Positions 1 to 7,199 of a stretch of DNA of 64,000 nucleotides are shown piece after piece. Origin of the DNA: a virus; the IMG/VR virus record IMGVR_UViG_3300010157_000032, positions 62,001-126,000 of that record; one strand, 5' to 3'. The position numbers and the translations under genes are program-made. Within the stretch, counting starts at the first letter, position 1, and every line of letters starts with the position of its first letter. The notes under the pieces were generated by a model. It did no database searches. It saw only the letters and a program-made list of their open reading frames with translations, and was not told the DNA's origin.

Positions 1-259
1 TGCCAGATGTACCAGCGGCAATAGTTAACAATGCACCTGCTGGGCCTACTACTAAACTAGCTGTTGCACGAACACCATTTGGTAGTGTTGGAGTTGCAAT
101 ACTGATTTGTGATGCACCTGCTGTAAAACCTGATGAGTTGTTAGCACCAGCCAATGTGATACTTGCAATCCCTTCACCGCCGATACCTTCATCAGTTGTA
201 GTGCTTGCGGAACCGACGTTACGGTTACCAAAATATTTCTTATTTAAAGGACGTCCCAT
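1..259 (-). CDS. Partial virion structural protein (C-terminus outside window)
   Basis: The reading frame is open from an ATG at 259 to the left edge, giving the first 86 residues. The protein starts MGRPLNKKYFGNRN and continues as a Gly/Ala/Ser/Thr-rich, probably beta-rich segment without lysines. An AAGGAG ribosome binding site sits just upstream of the ATG, and a perfect late promoter (TATAAATA) lies about 90 bases further upstream. I recall similar MGRPLNKKYFG starts on unnamed structural proteins of aquatic T4-like phages. The role is unknown. Late promoter control and the place after the capsid genes support a virion protein. Confidence 0.7.
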   Translation of the reverse strand, partial: MGRPLNKKYFGNRNVGSASTTTDEGIGGEGIASITLAGANNSSGFTAGASQISIATPTLPNGVRATASLVVGPAGALLTIAAGTSG

Positions 260-321
260 TTTGTTTTCTCCTTGTAGAAAAACGGCGTTCTAGGCCGTAC
301 GCGGTTGGATTTCCGCATAAA

Positions 322-338
322 ATCCACACCATGTGGAT
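322..338 (-). other. Small inverted repeat in the leader of the partial structural gene
   Basis: The arms ATCCACA and TGTGGAT (322-328 and 332-338) form a perfect 7-bp stem with a 3-base loop. The repeat lies between the late promoter at 348-355 and the start codon at 259, so it would be in the 5' leader of that transcript. There is no T-run after it, so a terminator is unlikely. A stabilising leader hairpin is the simplest reading. Confidence 0.4.
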
Positions 339-347
339 CATACATTG

Positions 348-355
348 TATTTATA
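348..355 (-). promoter_or_regulatory. T4-type late promoter TATAAATA
   Basis: An exact TATAAATA, the core recognised by the T4 gp55 sigma factor, occurs on the minus strand. It overlaps the stop codon of the ubiquitin-like protein gene and reads toward the partial gene at 1-259. It matches the other late promoters of this window (NATAAATA followed by C or T). Confidence 0.75.
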
Positions 356-1097
356 CGTAAGTGATTCGCATAGCTACGTTGTCAATATATGCCGTATCAG
401 TGTGTGGTGTAAGAACGTTGCTTCTAAAGGCTATTGCAACACCAAAGTTTACGTTAATTGTATCTATTAACTGTATTGGACTATTCCATAAGTTTGTAGG
501 AGATCCATAAATTTTATAGTTGTCTACTCCAGGATCTGCAATATTATCGCCGACTAGTTGTCCGTTTAGAACTAGTTGCACAACATAGTCTTGAACTCTA
601 GATGCTCTGATAGAATCTATTTGAACTTCAATCCCCAGCAATGTTGATCCGTTGGGAGAAAATGCAAAGTTAGTAAACCATAACTGGCTGGTTATTGTGG
701 CAAATCGCTCTTGCCATAGACCTGATATTGTATGTAAAGGTTTAGCACTAGTGGCATACTTTGACACACCTCTACCAATGCTGGCTGCTGTATCTAGCCA
801 GCTTATACTGTTATCCGTACTTACTTGAGTTACCAAGTTTGAAACAAGAAATTTGGTAGTTGTTGGTATAGGTGCTGGCGGTACTACCAGCACTGTTAGT
901 ACTAGTACTGAAAGTTTTTGAATATTATAATCATCTAATGTTCGACCAGGTTCTAAAATAGTACCATTGTAAGTTAATTGTGGTTGTCCGGCAGGTGGAC
1001 CTATTCTATCCTGTATTTTTGCTAGGACTCCTTCGATAGAATCAGAAGACTCTACATCAATTGTGATAGTAGACGGTACCTGAACAAATATTTGCAT
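351..1097 (-). CDS. Capsid-associated protein with N-terminal ubiquitin-like domain
   Basis: 248 residues. Residues 1-72 align with eukaryotic ubiquitin: MQIFV, TIT, AKIQD, GRTL and DYNIQK are shared in order. A hand alignment gives about 40 identities over about 71 positions with one two-residue gap. The Gly-Gly tail is replaced by Pro-Pro (73-74), Lys48 by Thr46 and Ile44 by Thr42. Lys29 and Lys63 equivalents remain. A proline/threonine linker follows (about 73-82), then a beta-rich domain of about 165 residues ending [10 protein letters not shown], of the type seen in phage decoration and fibre proteins. The ATG has a CAGGAA site and a late-like promoter 19 bases upstream. The gene follows gp23 and its terminator, so an outer capsid or decoration role is inferred. 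Conjugation is unlikely. Confidence 0.8.
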   Translation of the reverse strand: MQIFVQVPSTITIDVESSDSIEGVLAKIQDRIGPPAGQPQLTYNGTILEPGRTLDDYNIQKLSVLVLTVLVVPPAPIPTTTKFLVSNLVTQVSTDNSISWLDTAASIGRGVSKYATSAKPLHTISGLWQERFATITSQLWFTNFAFSPNGSTLLGIEVQIDSIRASRVQDYVVQLVLNGQLVGDNIADPGVDNYKIYGSPTNLWNSPIQLIDTINVNFGVAIAFRSNVLTPHTDTAYIDNVAMRITYV

Positions 1098-1115
1098 AAT
1101 AAATTCCTGTTAGTA

Positions 1116-1123
1116 TATTTACC
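1116..1123 (-). promoter_or_regulatory. Late-promoter-like GGTAAATA before the ubiquitin-like gene
   Basis: The sequence differs from NATAAATA by one base (G at position 2). It ends 19 bases before the ATG at 1097, the same spacing as at the exact late promoters before the gp6 and fibre genes. It lies directly downstream of the gp23 terminator, where a new promoter would be needed. Confidence 0.5.
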
Positions 1124-1128
1124 CAAAG

Positions 1129-1152
1129 AAAAACGCCCCGAAGGGCGTTTTT
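1129..1152 (-). terminator. Strong intrinsic terminator after gp23
   Basis: A perfect 10-bp stem (AAAAACGCCC with GGGCGTTTTT) closes a four-base loop, which on the minus strand is UUCG flanked by C and G, the very stable CUUCGG type common in T4. It ends in a T-run about 30 bases after the gp23 stop. The sequence is symmetrical enough to stop transcription in both directions. Confidence 0.85.
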
Positions 1153-1180
1153 AATTTTGCTAAAGCAAAAAGTTACAGGA

Positions 1181-2356
1181 TTACTGGAACTTAACGTTAC
1201 CTGAAGTAATACCAACTAGACCTAAATAGTCAGCGGCGTTACCTAAGCTACTTGCTGTGTTCGACAACTCAACATAACCATAACGTGTCATGAATGATAC
1301 GACTGGCTCAAATGTTGATGGATCTAAAACAACACCACTGCTCATCAATGGAATGTATGGGCAATAGAAAGCAGGAGCATCAGATTCTGAAGAACCTTTG
1401 TAACCTACTAGGATGCTTTGTGAATCGCTAGCATATGAGTTAACATATACTTTCATAGCATTGTTCAATGTACCAACAAACTTAGTGTTTGTAGGTGCTT
1501 CGAATGTACCTTCTGTTGTACGAGCAAATGCGCTAGTAGTAGCAGATTGTAGAATTGTCAATGCAAATGGGCTAACCACAGCGTAGTTACCAGCACCACG
1601 ACGTGTACGTTGAGCGATCAAGTTAGCAACGCGGTTGATCATAACTGCCAAGGCAGCATGCTCATCACCCACGAATGTTGCTGTACCAGATACTGACGCT
1701 TGGTCGTATGTGTATAAAGCTGAACCAGCTAATGATTGTAGGCTAGCTAGAATCTCTTGGTCGATCTCAGCAGTAATTTCTTGTGCTAGAGCAGCCATGA
1801 TTTCAGCTTCTACGTCAATACCTTGTTGTGCTTGTGCATCTTGAGCTGATTCAAATGTCCAGCGAGCTGACAATTTACGTGTCTTCGCTTCAACAGTTTG
1901 TTTCAAGATTTGAATGCTTAATCTGTTACCAGCTTGACCTTCTAAAGTAGCTGTTGAGCTAGCCTTAGGAGTTGCGTCAGTTGTGTTACCAGAGTAAGAA
2001 GCCGCAATCTTGAATGGGCTCAATGCCTCTTCACCAGCTACTACACCAGCGCCCGATGATGAATCAGCGTAGCGAACACGTAGAGTGTGAATTTGTCCTA
2101 CTGGACCAGTCATTGGTTGTACGCCTAACAACTCGTTAGCAATAACGGTTGGCATTACGCGGCGGATTACTGGAAGAATCACGCGATTTAGTGTTGCAAC
2201 GTTACCGGCAGAAGTGGCACCAGCAGTAGCGGATTCTGCAAGATACTTACGAGTATTCTCAAGAGCCACGCCCATTACTGATTTTTTAGTGCCTGATAGG
2301 CCTTCTAAAAGTGCTTCTTTAGTTTCTGCCCAACGTCCGTTTAATAGTTCTGACAT
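1181..2356 (-). CDS. 23: Major capsid protein gp23
   Basis: 391 residues, shorter than T4 gp23 (521), so the T4 insertion domain is probably missing or reduced. It forms the hexamers of the head shell. The N-terminal 41 residues look like the propeptide removed by protease gp21: KYLAE before SATAGATSAG fits the L/I-x-E cleavage rule, with the cut after Glu41. The following text (RVILPVIRRVMPTVIANELL, then VQPMTGPVGQIHTLRVRY) is typical of the family. The ATG has an AAGGAG site. The gene follows gp22 by 12 bases and is closed by a strong terminator, the classic T4 head-gene order 20-(67/68)-21-22-23. Confidence 0.95.
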   Translation of the reverse strand: MSELLNGRWAETKEALLEGLSGTKKSVMGVALENTRKYLAESATAGATSAGNVATLNRVILPVIRRVMPTVIANELLGVQPMTGPVGQIHTLRVRYADSSSGAGVVAGEEALSPFKIAASYSGNTTDATPKASSTATLEGQAGNRLSIQILKQTVEAKTRKLSARWTFESAQDAQAQQGIDVEAEIMAALAQEITAEIDQEILASLQSLAGSALYTYDQASVSGTATFVGDEHAALAVMINRVANLIAQRTRRGAGNYAVVSPFALTILQSATTSAFARTTEGTFEAPTNTKFVGTLNNAMKVYVNSYASDSQSILVGYKGSSESDAPAFYCPYIPLMSSGVVLDPSTFEPVVSFMTRYGYVELSNTASSLGNAADYLGLVGITSGNVKFQ

Positions 2357-2368
2357 TTAAATTTCTCC

Positions 2369-3472
2369 TTAAAATTTTAGTCCAGCAAGTTTGCGAATAT
2401 CAATGATATTGGCATCTGACTCGCTACTATGATTGGTGTTGGAAATTTTATTTCCTGTGACTTCTTTTGCCTCTACAAGTGCCTGTTTCTTCTGCGGAGC
2501 TCTTCCAGTGTTACCAGAGATAACTGATGGTAGATACTTTTCAAAACTTTCGTTTAGACGTTCTGTTTTCACAGACTCCATTAATTCGCCCATGATTGAA
2601 CGTTGCTCATTGTTTAGAGGAGCTAGTAATTCATTCATGATTGCTTTTCTTTCTTGACTCTCTTTAAGAGCACGGATGGTAGCTTCTTTACTTTCTAATA
2701 TTTGTTCTGCTTTTGCAACGGCCTGTGCGGCTTCTTGCATTGCCAAATCTTTCAAGTCTATAACTTTGAGTAATTTTGCTGTTTCCGATTTTTCATTTAG
2801 GTAACTTGTAGAATATTCTGCGGCAAAAGCTTCGAATAATTTACGTCCAAAATCTGCGCGACGAGCGGCTTCAATGTCTTCTTTCAGTGCTGTAATTTCA
2901 GAGTTTAAATTCTGAGTTACTACTGATTCAACCATCTTAGCGGCACGGGTAACAAATTCTTGTTGTACCTTCTTGATTTCTTTACGACCTTCACGGACTA
3001 AGCGAACTTTCGTTTCAGCTAAGTCTTGTTTGTCTTTGTAAAACTCTGTGATTTCTTGAGCTAGAGCCTCAACTACGAATTGTTCTAGTTTACCAAATTT
3101 ACTTGCCATAACCACCTGATCTTCGTGTAACTCACGAACTTCAGAAGCTAACTGACGTGTAACAAATTCCTTCATTACTTCAGTGTCTTTCTTCATCTTC
3201 TTAGCATATTTGACTTTCATCTCAGCTAATTGATTGCGGTCATCTGCAAACTCGACAATCTCAACAGCTAGTTGTTCAGAGATCATACGATCTACTGCTT
3301 CAACCATTGTGTTTTTGTCGTGTTCGTATTTTTGTGCAAACTCTTCACGTAATTGTTCAGCTACTTGTGTACGAGCTTCGTTAATACGACTCTCGAAAGC
3401 GGCTTCAATTGACTCCTTGATCTCTTCAGAAATCATGCTGTTTTCAAATAAACCTTTTAGTGCATCCAACAT
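2369..3472 (-). CDS. 22: Prohead core scaffold protein gp22
   Basis: 367 residues (T4 gp22: 269). It is almost wholly charged and helical, with long Glu/Lys/Gln/Ala-rich coiled-coil stretches and recurring units such as ASEVRELHED, AQEITEFYKD and NSEITALKED, suggesting internal duplication of a helical segment of about 50 residues. It would form the inner core on which gp23 assembles and then be degraded by gp21. The assignment rests on composition and on its exact place between gp21 and gp23, not on a single motif. The ATG has an AAGGAG site 7 bases upstream. Confidence 0.85.
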   Translation of the reverse strand: MLDALKGLFENSMISEEIKESIEAAFESRINEARTQVAEQLREEFAQKYEHDKNTMVEAVDRMISEQLAVEIVEFADDRNQLAEMKVKYAKKMKKDTEVMKEFVTRQLASEVRELHEDQVVMASKFGKLEQFVVEALAQEITEFYKDKQDLAETKVRLVREGRKEIKKVQQEFVTRAAKMVESVVTQNLNSEITALKEDIEAARRADFGRKLFEAFAAEYSTSYLNEKSETAKLLKVIDLKDLAMQEAAQAVAKAEQILESKEATIRALKESQERKAIMNELLAPLNNEQRSIMGELMESVKTERLNESFEKYLPSVISGNTGRAPQKKQALVEAKEVTGNKISNTNHSSESDANIIDIRKLAGLKF

Positions 3473-3485
3473 ATGATTCTCCTTA

Positions 3486-4121
3486 TTATTGGAGTTTGTT
3501 TATTATTGCTAATAAACTCTCTTTGAGATATTTCTGTGCTTTAGGGTCGCCCTTGACCTCTTGCGCTATGCGTAAGGAACTTAATCCGCCTCGACTATTC
3601 ATCAAGTGTTCATAAATTGGTGTAGGGTATGCTCCAGGAGCACTAGGTTGAGCTACCATATCTACTGTGATAATCTCAAAATCTGATACTTCTCCTGATC
3701 CGTCTTCTTTTACGTTGCCGGATCCGCGACTTGAAACTCCTAACTTGACTCCGCTTTCCAACATTGTCTTGATAAGTTGTCCCATAGGGGTTGGTAAAAT
3801 TTTCAGTTTACCGTAACCGTTAGGACCGTCCATCCACATGTTTGTTATCATGTGTGACACACGGTCCAGGTTAATTTTTAGATCATCTGGATGATCTACT
3901 TCTCCGAGAACTGAATAACCGTTCTGAATCTGATCGTTTAGGGTTTTGACAGCCTTGCCAATCTCATTAACAGGGTAAACACGCTGGTTAGCGTTACGTA
4001 TACCGCCCTGGATACAAATCCCGGACATGTATAAGTTTTTCCCATCTTTGTCATCAGATTCAACGATCATTTTTGCTTCGTTGAAACTGAGATTCTCTCG
4101 GAGGTATAACATATTTTTCAA
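3486..4121 (-). CDS. 21: Prohead protease gp21
   Basis: 211 residues, the length of T4 gp21 (212). It is the maturation protease that cleaves the scaffold, the gp23 propeptide and internal proteins after L/I-x-E. The herpes/T4-type serine protease signature is visible: GEVDHPDD with His77, GVSSRGSG with Ser130/131, and ITVDMVAQPS with Asp154 as the likely third residue, followed by the family ending PGAYPTPIYEHL. The listed start is TTG at 4121. An ATG nine bases downstream (4112) is equally possible, since neither has a clear ribosome binding site. The gene sits 12 bases after the acidic core protein gene. Confidence 0.9.
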   Translation of the reverse strand: MKNMLYLRENLSFNEAKMIVESDDKDGKNLYMSGICIQGGIRNANQRVYPVNEIGKAVKTLNDQIQNGYSVLGEVDHPDDLKINLDRVSHMITNMWMDGPNGYGKLKILPTPMGQLIKTMLESGVKLGVSSRGSGNVKEDGSGEVSDFEIITVDMVAQPSAPGAYPTPIYEHLMNSRGGLSSLRIAQEVKGDPKAQKYLKESLLAIINKLQ

Positions 4122-4133
4122 TGTTTTATCTTA

Positions 4134-5072
4134 TTACTTACGGGCACGTAAAGTGCTTTGGGTATTCTTTTCACCATCACGTGAATTTTTACCTGTCTCT
4201 GCACCTGCGTTTTGTCCTGGCTTGTTAAAACCAGCTTGACGATCAATTCCGCCACCCTTTACTTGAGTTTTGAATCCTGTCTTGCCTGCTTTGCCGCCTG
4301 GAACATTAACGTTGCCTTTGGCATCTGGGTTAGGAACTACATTCGTACCCATTACGCCGTTGCCTTTAACTGTTGATTTAGCGCCAATGTCAGCACTAAC
4401 TTCACGCTGTCCATTTACGATGTTAGCAGTGGTGCCGCCCATATTGTTACGTGGACTACTTTTTCCGCCTAGCATACTTGTATTTTGTACACCGTTGTCG
4501 CCGTGTGTTGGATTTGGAACTTTGTTAACATATTCCATAATTGGCATGCCTTCAGCGTCCATGTCACCACCCATGTCACCCATGTCGTCACCACCCATGT
4601 CGTGGATACCAGGATGGTCAGCTTCTTCAGCTTCTTCGCCGGCTAATAGTTGTTCAAATTCTGCTTTTAGATCTTCTAGAGCATCTTCTAGATCCATTAC
4701 GCGATCTTCCATATCACCATCTTCAGCACCTTCTTCGTCGCCGAAGTCTGGTTCTTCTTCTGAATCAGCATCATCACCTTCTTCATCGTCTGACTCTTCA
4801 TCGTCTGACTCTTCATCGTCGGCACCTTCTTCTTCCATGCCTTCTTCTTCCATGCCTTCTTCTTCCATGCCTTCTTCCTTGAAGTCTTCTTGTTCTTCTG
4901 AACCGTAGGCTGGGCCACGATCTTTGGAATCGTCAAATTCGCTTTCTAATAATTCTTCGTAGATTTCACGTGATTTTCCAACAACGATATTGTGGAATAT
5001 TTCTTTAGCTTGTTCTTGATCATCATTGATCAAAGCTTCTAGCATAGCTTCAAATTGAGCGCGGTCAGTCAT
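4134..5072 (-). CDS. Acidic prohead core protein, gp67/gp68 position
   Basis: 312 residues. Residues 1-45 form a helical start (FEAMLEALINDDQEQAKEIF). Then follows a very acidic tract (about 60-120) with three direct repeats of an MEEEG unit and DDEES repeats, a short coiled coil (about 123-145), a Gly/Met/Asp stretch and a basic, Gly/Asn-rich C-terminus ending TLRARK. T4 has the two small core proteins gp67 and gp68 in this slot between gp20 and gp21. Acidic composition and position suggest the same role, perhaps as one fused protein. The ATG has a clear AGGAG. Long antisense frames here are by-products of the repeats. Confidence 0.65.
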   Translation of the reverse strand: MTDRAQFEAMLEALINDDQEQAKEIFHNIVVGKSREIYEELLESEFDDSKDRGPAYGSEEQEDFKEEGMEEEGMEEEGMEEEGADDEESDDEESDDEEGDDADSEEEPDFGDEEGAEDGDMEDRVMDLEDALEDLKAEFEQLLAGEEAEEADHPGIHDMGGDDMGDMGGDMDAEGMPIMEYVNKVPNPTHGDNGVQNTSMLGGKSSPRNNMGGTTANIVNGQREVSADIGAKSTVKGNGVMGTNVVPNPDAKGNVNVPGGKAGKTGFKTQVKGGGIDRQAGFNKPGQNAGAETGKNSRDGEKNTQSTLRARK

Positions 5073-5120
5073 GTTTATTCTCCTGAAATATGATTGGTTT
5101 GTTGATACAAGGCTGTAATA

Positions 5121-5128
5121 TATTTACA
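5121..5128 (-). promoter_or_regulatory. Late-promoter-like TGTAAATA before the head core genes
   Basis: One base away from NATAAATA, with the same G at position 2 as the element at 1116. It lies 48 bases before the ATG at 5072 and could start a transcript covering the acidic core protein, gp21, gp22 and gp23, ending at the terminator at 1129-1152. Confidence 0.4.
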
Positions 5129-5159
5129 CTAATATTACAAAAGTGGGCAGATATACCTG

Positions 5160-5175
5160 AAAAACGGTCGTTTTT
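5160..5175 (-). terminator. Weak hairpin after the gp20-linked small gene
   Basis: AAAAAC and GTTTTT flank a four-base loop, 17 bases after the stop of the small gene at 5192. The stem is AT-rich with a T-run at its end, so it may slow or partly stop transcription leaving gp20. It lies upstream of the late-like promoter at 5121. Confidence 0.35.
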
Positions 5176-5191
5176 AAAAATATTTTATGAA

Positions 5192-5431
5192 TTAGGCCGC
5201 TGGTGCTGGCGGAGTTGCGTACATTGAATGTATAAAATCTAATTCGTTCTCTTGTTCTAATATGTGTGCTTCACTACTTTTACGCAGTTCATTGATTTGT
5301 CCCAAAGTTAATCTTGTTTTACGTGTGTCAGTCCTGTGCATGACTGTATTGTCGCGTTTAGCATCATAGCGCAAATCATTGGCTACGCTACGTGTGTCGG
5401 GATCAATGTAAAATAATTCTCTTAGGATCAT
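5192..5431 (-). CDS. Small conserved T4-like protein downstream of portal
   Basis: 79 residues from an ATG at 5431, eight bases after the gp20 stop codon. It begins MILRELFYIDPDTRSVAND and contains TDTRKTRLTLGQINELRK, a pattern I recall from small proteins next to gp20 in other T4-like phages. It is rich in charged residues and helical in the second half, with a Pro/Ala tail (TPPAPAA) like the end of gp20. A longer frame begins further upstream but would run into gp20. The internal ATG is the sensible start. Function unknown; a head or neck assembly role is inferred from position only. Confidence 0.7.
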   Translation of the reverse strand: MILRELFYIDPDTRSVANDLRYDAKRDNTVMHRTDTRKTRLTLGQINELRKSSEAHILEQENELDFIHSMYATPPAPAA

Positions 5432-5438
5432 CTTGTAT

Positions 5439-7190
5439 TTATGCTGCCGGTGGTGGAGGAGGTGCACCTGGTTGTGCTGGAGCTCCGCCAACTGCTCCTT
5501 CTCCGCCTGTTTCTGCATCTTGCATATCTTCCGGAGCATCCATATCACCTGCGGCGCCTAAATCACCCTCTATACCAGCGGCACTCAGGCCTGCTGAACG
5601 TAATTCACCAGCGGCATCTGTATGATTAGGTTGTCCTTTGCCAGCTTCTTCAGCCCACATGCGTTCGTTTTCTGCTACTTCTTCGTCTGTTAAGCCTAAA
5701 AAACGTTTAAGAGCAAAGCGTTTTGATACAAACGGCACAGCTTGAATAGTATTAAATGTATTAATACGCTCTGTATCCATAGCCGCTTGTCGACTTGATG
5801 CAAAGTTCATTGGAGGATTAAACTGTAACTCAAATAGATTCGCATCTAAGTTAAGCCCTTTACTCTCCATATACATTTTAAACTCTTCATCAAACACTGC
5901 TGTGATAAGACTCTGTAGTCTTTCACAGTATTTGTTAAAGCGTAGCTCTTGAATATAAGCTGTTCCTACTCTGCCGTCGTTGAAACTTGCTTGCGAATCG
6001 TCCGCGCCAGTAGGTAAGTAACTGCTAGGAATCCGCAAACCTCTAAAAAGTTTGTTCGTAAAGTATTTAAGGTCATCAATTTCACCTAAATTAGTACCGC
6101 CGGGCAGTGTTTCTACTTTAGAACCACGTCCTTCCGCTGTTGTTGGGAAGAAATAGTCTTCATTGATTGACAATGGGTTATACGCACTGTCAATAACATT
6201 CTGCCCGCCACCCGATTGGCTAGGAATACGGCGCTGATGGATTTCATTTTTAACACGTTCTACGAATGCCATGGCCAAATGGCTTGGCATGTTGCCCACA
6301 TCAATGTGAAATACCCTGCGTTCTGGCGCACGTTGTATACGATAGATTAAAATTGCATCTTCAAGCAACTCTTTCTGTTTGTAAACTTTAAAAATGTTTT
6401 CAAGTAAACTGTTACCAAACGGATAATTTTGATCTAGACCTTCCGACAGACTTAAATGTATCATGTGTTTAGCATCAACAGCATTTTCTTTCTGATTTAA
6501 TCCAAAACGACCACCACCACCACCAGCTGAATACGGGCCTGATGCACCTTTTCCGCTACTACCTTGACCTAAATTGCCGCTTACTCCTTGAGTTCCGCCT
6601 GAACCTGCACGTGGACTCACTGTAGGGGTAATCATTGTAGCAACTAAATTTTCAAAATTAGGTGCTAGATCTTTAACCACATACTGTTCAGGTTTCTTGC
6701 CTTCGCTTTCATTTACAATAACTTTGACAATGTTTGCTGGATCTACGTAAGACCATTTTTGATTTTCTGGATCGCGAATAAAAAAACTATCGCCATACTT
6801 GAATACGTTGCGCACAATACGAAATATTCTAGTATCAAACTGCTGTAGCTTATTCCATTGCTGTAGGTATTCACCTAAAATCTTAATTTCACTGTTAGTA
6901 GCTTTGTGGCGCCATTTAACTGAGAATGGACTTTTGTTATCTTTTACTTTTTGTGTGCAAAACTCTGCAAGAATATCTAGTGCGGCATTAACTTCAGGAT
7001 CTGAATCCATTACTTCGTATTGGCTATAACGTTCAACACGATTTGGACTACCTGTATAGATATCAGGTAGATAACTTGAATAGTTTGTTTGTGCGGGCCC
7101 TGGTCTAGATCCGCTGTTGTTTGCACCAGAGATAGGCCCTAATAGTTGCCCATTAACTGCTACTGGTGTGAAATATTTTTTCCAACTCAT
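5439..7190 (-). CDS. 20: Portal vertex protein gp20
   Basis: 583 residues (T4 gp20: 524). It forms the twelve-part ring at the unique head vertex, the starting point for head assembly and the channel for DNA. Family features include RYSQYEVMDSDPEVNAALD, the IYRIQRAPERRVFHIDVGNM segment, ENYFFP-like NEDYFFPTTAEGRGSKVETL and GGTNLGEIDDLKYF, then LFRGLRIPSSYL. A Gly/Ser-rich insert lies at about 200-230. The C-terminus is an unusual Pro/Ala/Gly tail of about 45 residues ending in five prolines and two alanines. The start has AAGGATAATAG before the ATG and lies 9 bases after the tape-measure-like gene. Confidence 0.95.
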   Translation of the reverse strand: MSWKKYFTPVAVNGQLLGPISGANNSGSRPGPAQTNYSSYLPDIYTGSPNRVERYSQYEVMDSDPEVNAALDILAEFCTQKVKDNKSPFSVKWRHKATNSEIKILGEYLQQWNKLQQFDTRIFRIVRNVFKYGDSFFIRDPENQKWSYVDPANIVKVIVNESEGKKPEQYVVKDLAPNFENLVATMITPTVSPRAGSGGTQGVSGNLGQGSSGKGASGPYSAGGGGGRFGLNQKENAVDAKHMIHLSLSEGLDQNYPFGNSLLENIFKVYKQKELLEDAILIYRIQRAPERRVFHIDVGNMPSHLAMAFVERVKNEIHQRRIPSQSGGGQNVIDSAYNPLSINEDYFFPTTAEGRGSKVETLPGGTNLGEIDDLKYFTNKLFRGLRIPSSYLPTGADDSQASFNDGRVGTAYIQELRFNKYCERLQSLITAVFDEEFKMYMESKGLNLDANLFELQFNPPMNFASSRQAAMDTERINTFNTIQAVPFVSKRFALKRFLGLTDEEVAENERMWAEEAGKGQPNHTDAAGELRSAGLSAAGIEGDLGAAGDMDAPEDMQDAETGGEGAVGGAPAQPGAPPPPPAA

Positions 7191-7199
7191 CTATTATCC

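Noticed and set aside
351-1097. A phage ubiquitin-conjugation system
   Set aside because: The domain lacks the Gly-Gly tail, and no E1, E2 or JAB-peptidase-like gene is in the window. A structural use of the fold is more likely.
4270-4908. Long plus-strand frame opposite the acidic core protein
   Set aside because: It is the antisense of low-complexity Glu/Asp/Met repeats, gives a Ser/Pro-only protein and has no ribosome binding site.
5436-5443. CATAAATA on the minus strand as a late promoter for the small gene at 5192
   Set aside because: It overlaps the gp20 stop and ends 5 bases before the ATG, which would give a leaderless message; other late promoters are 18 or more bases away.
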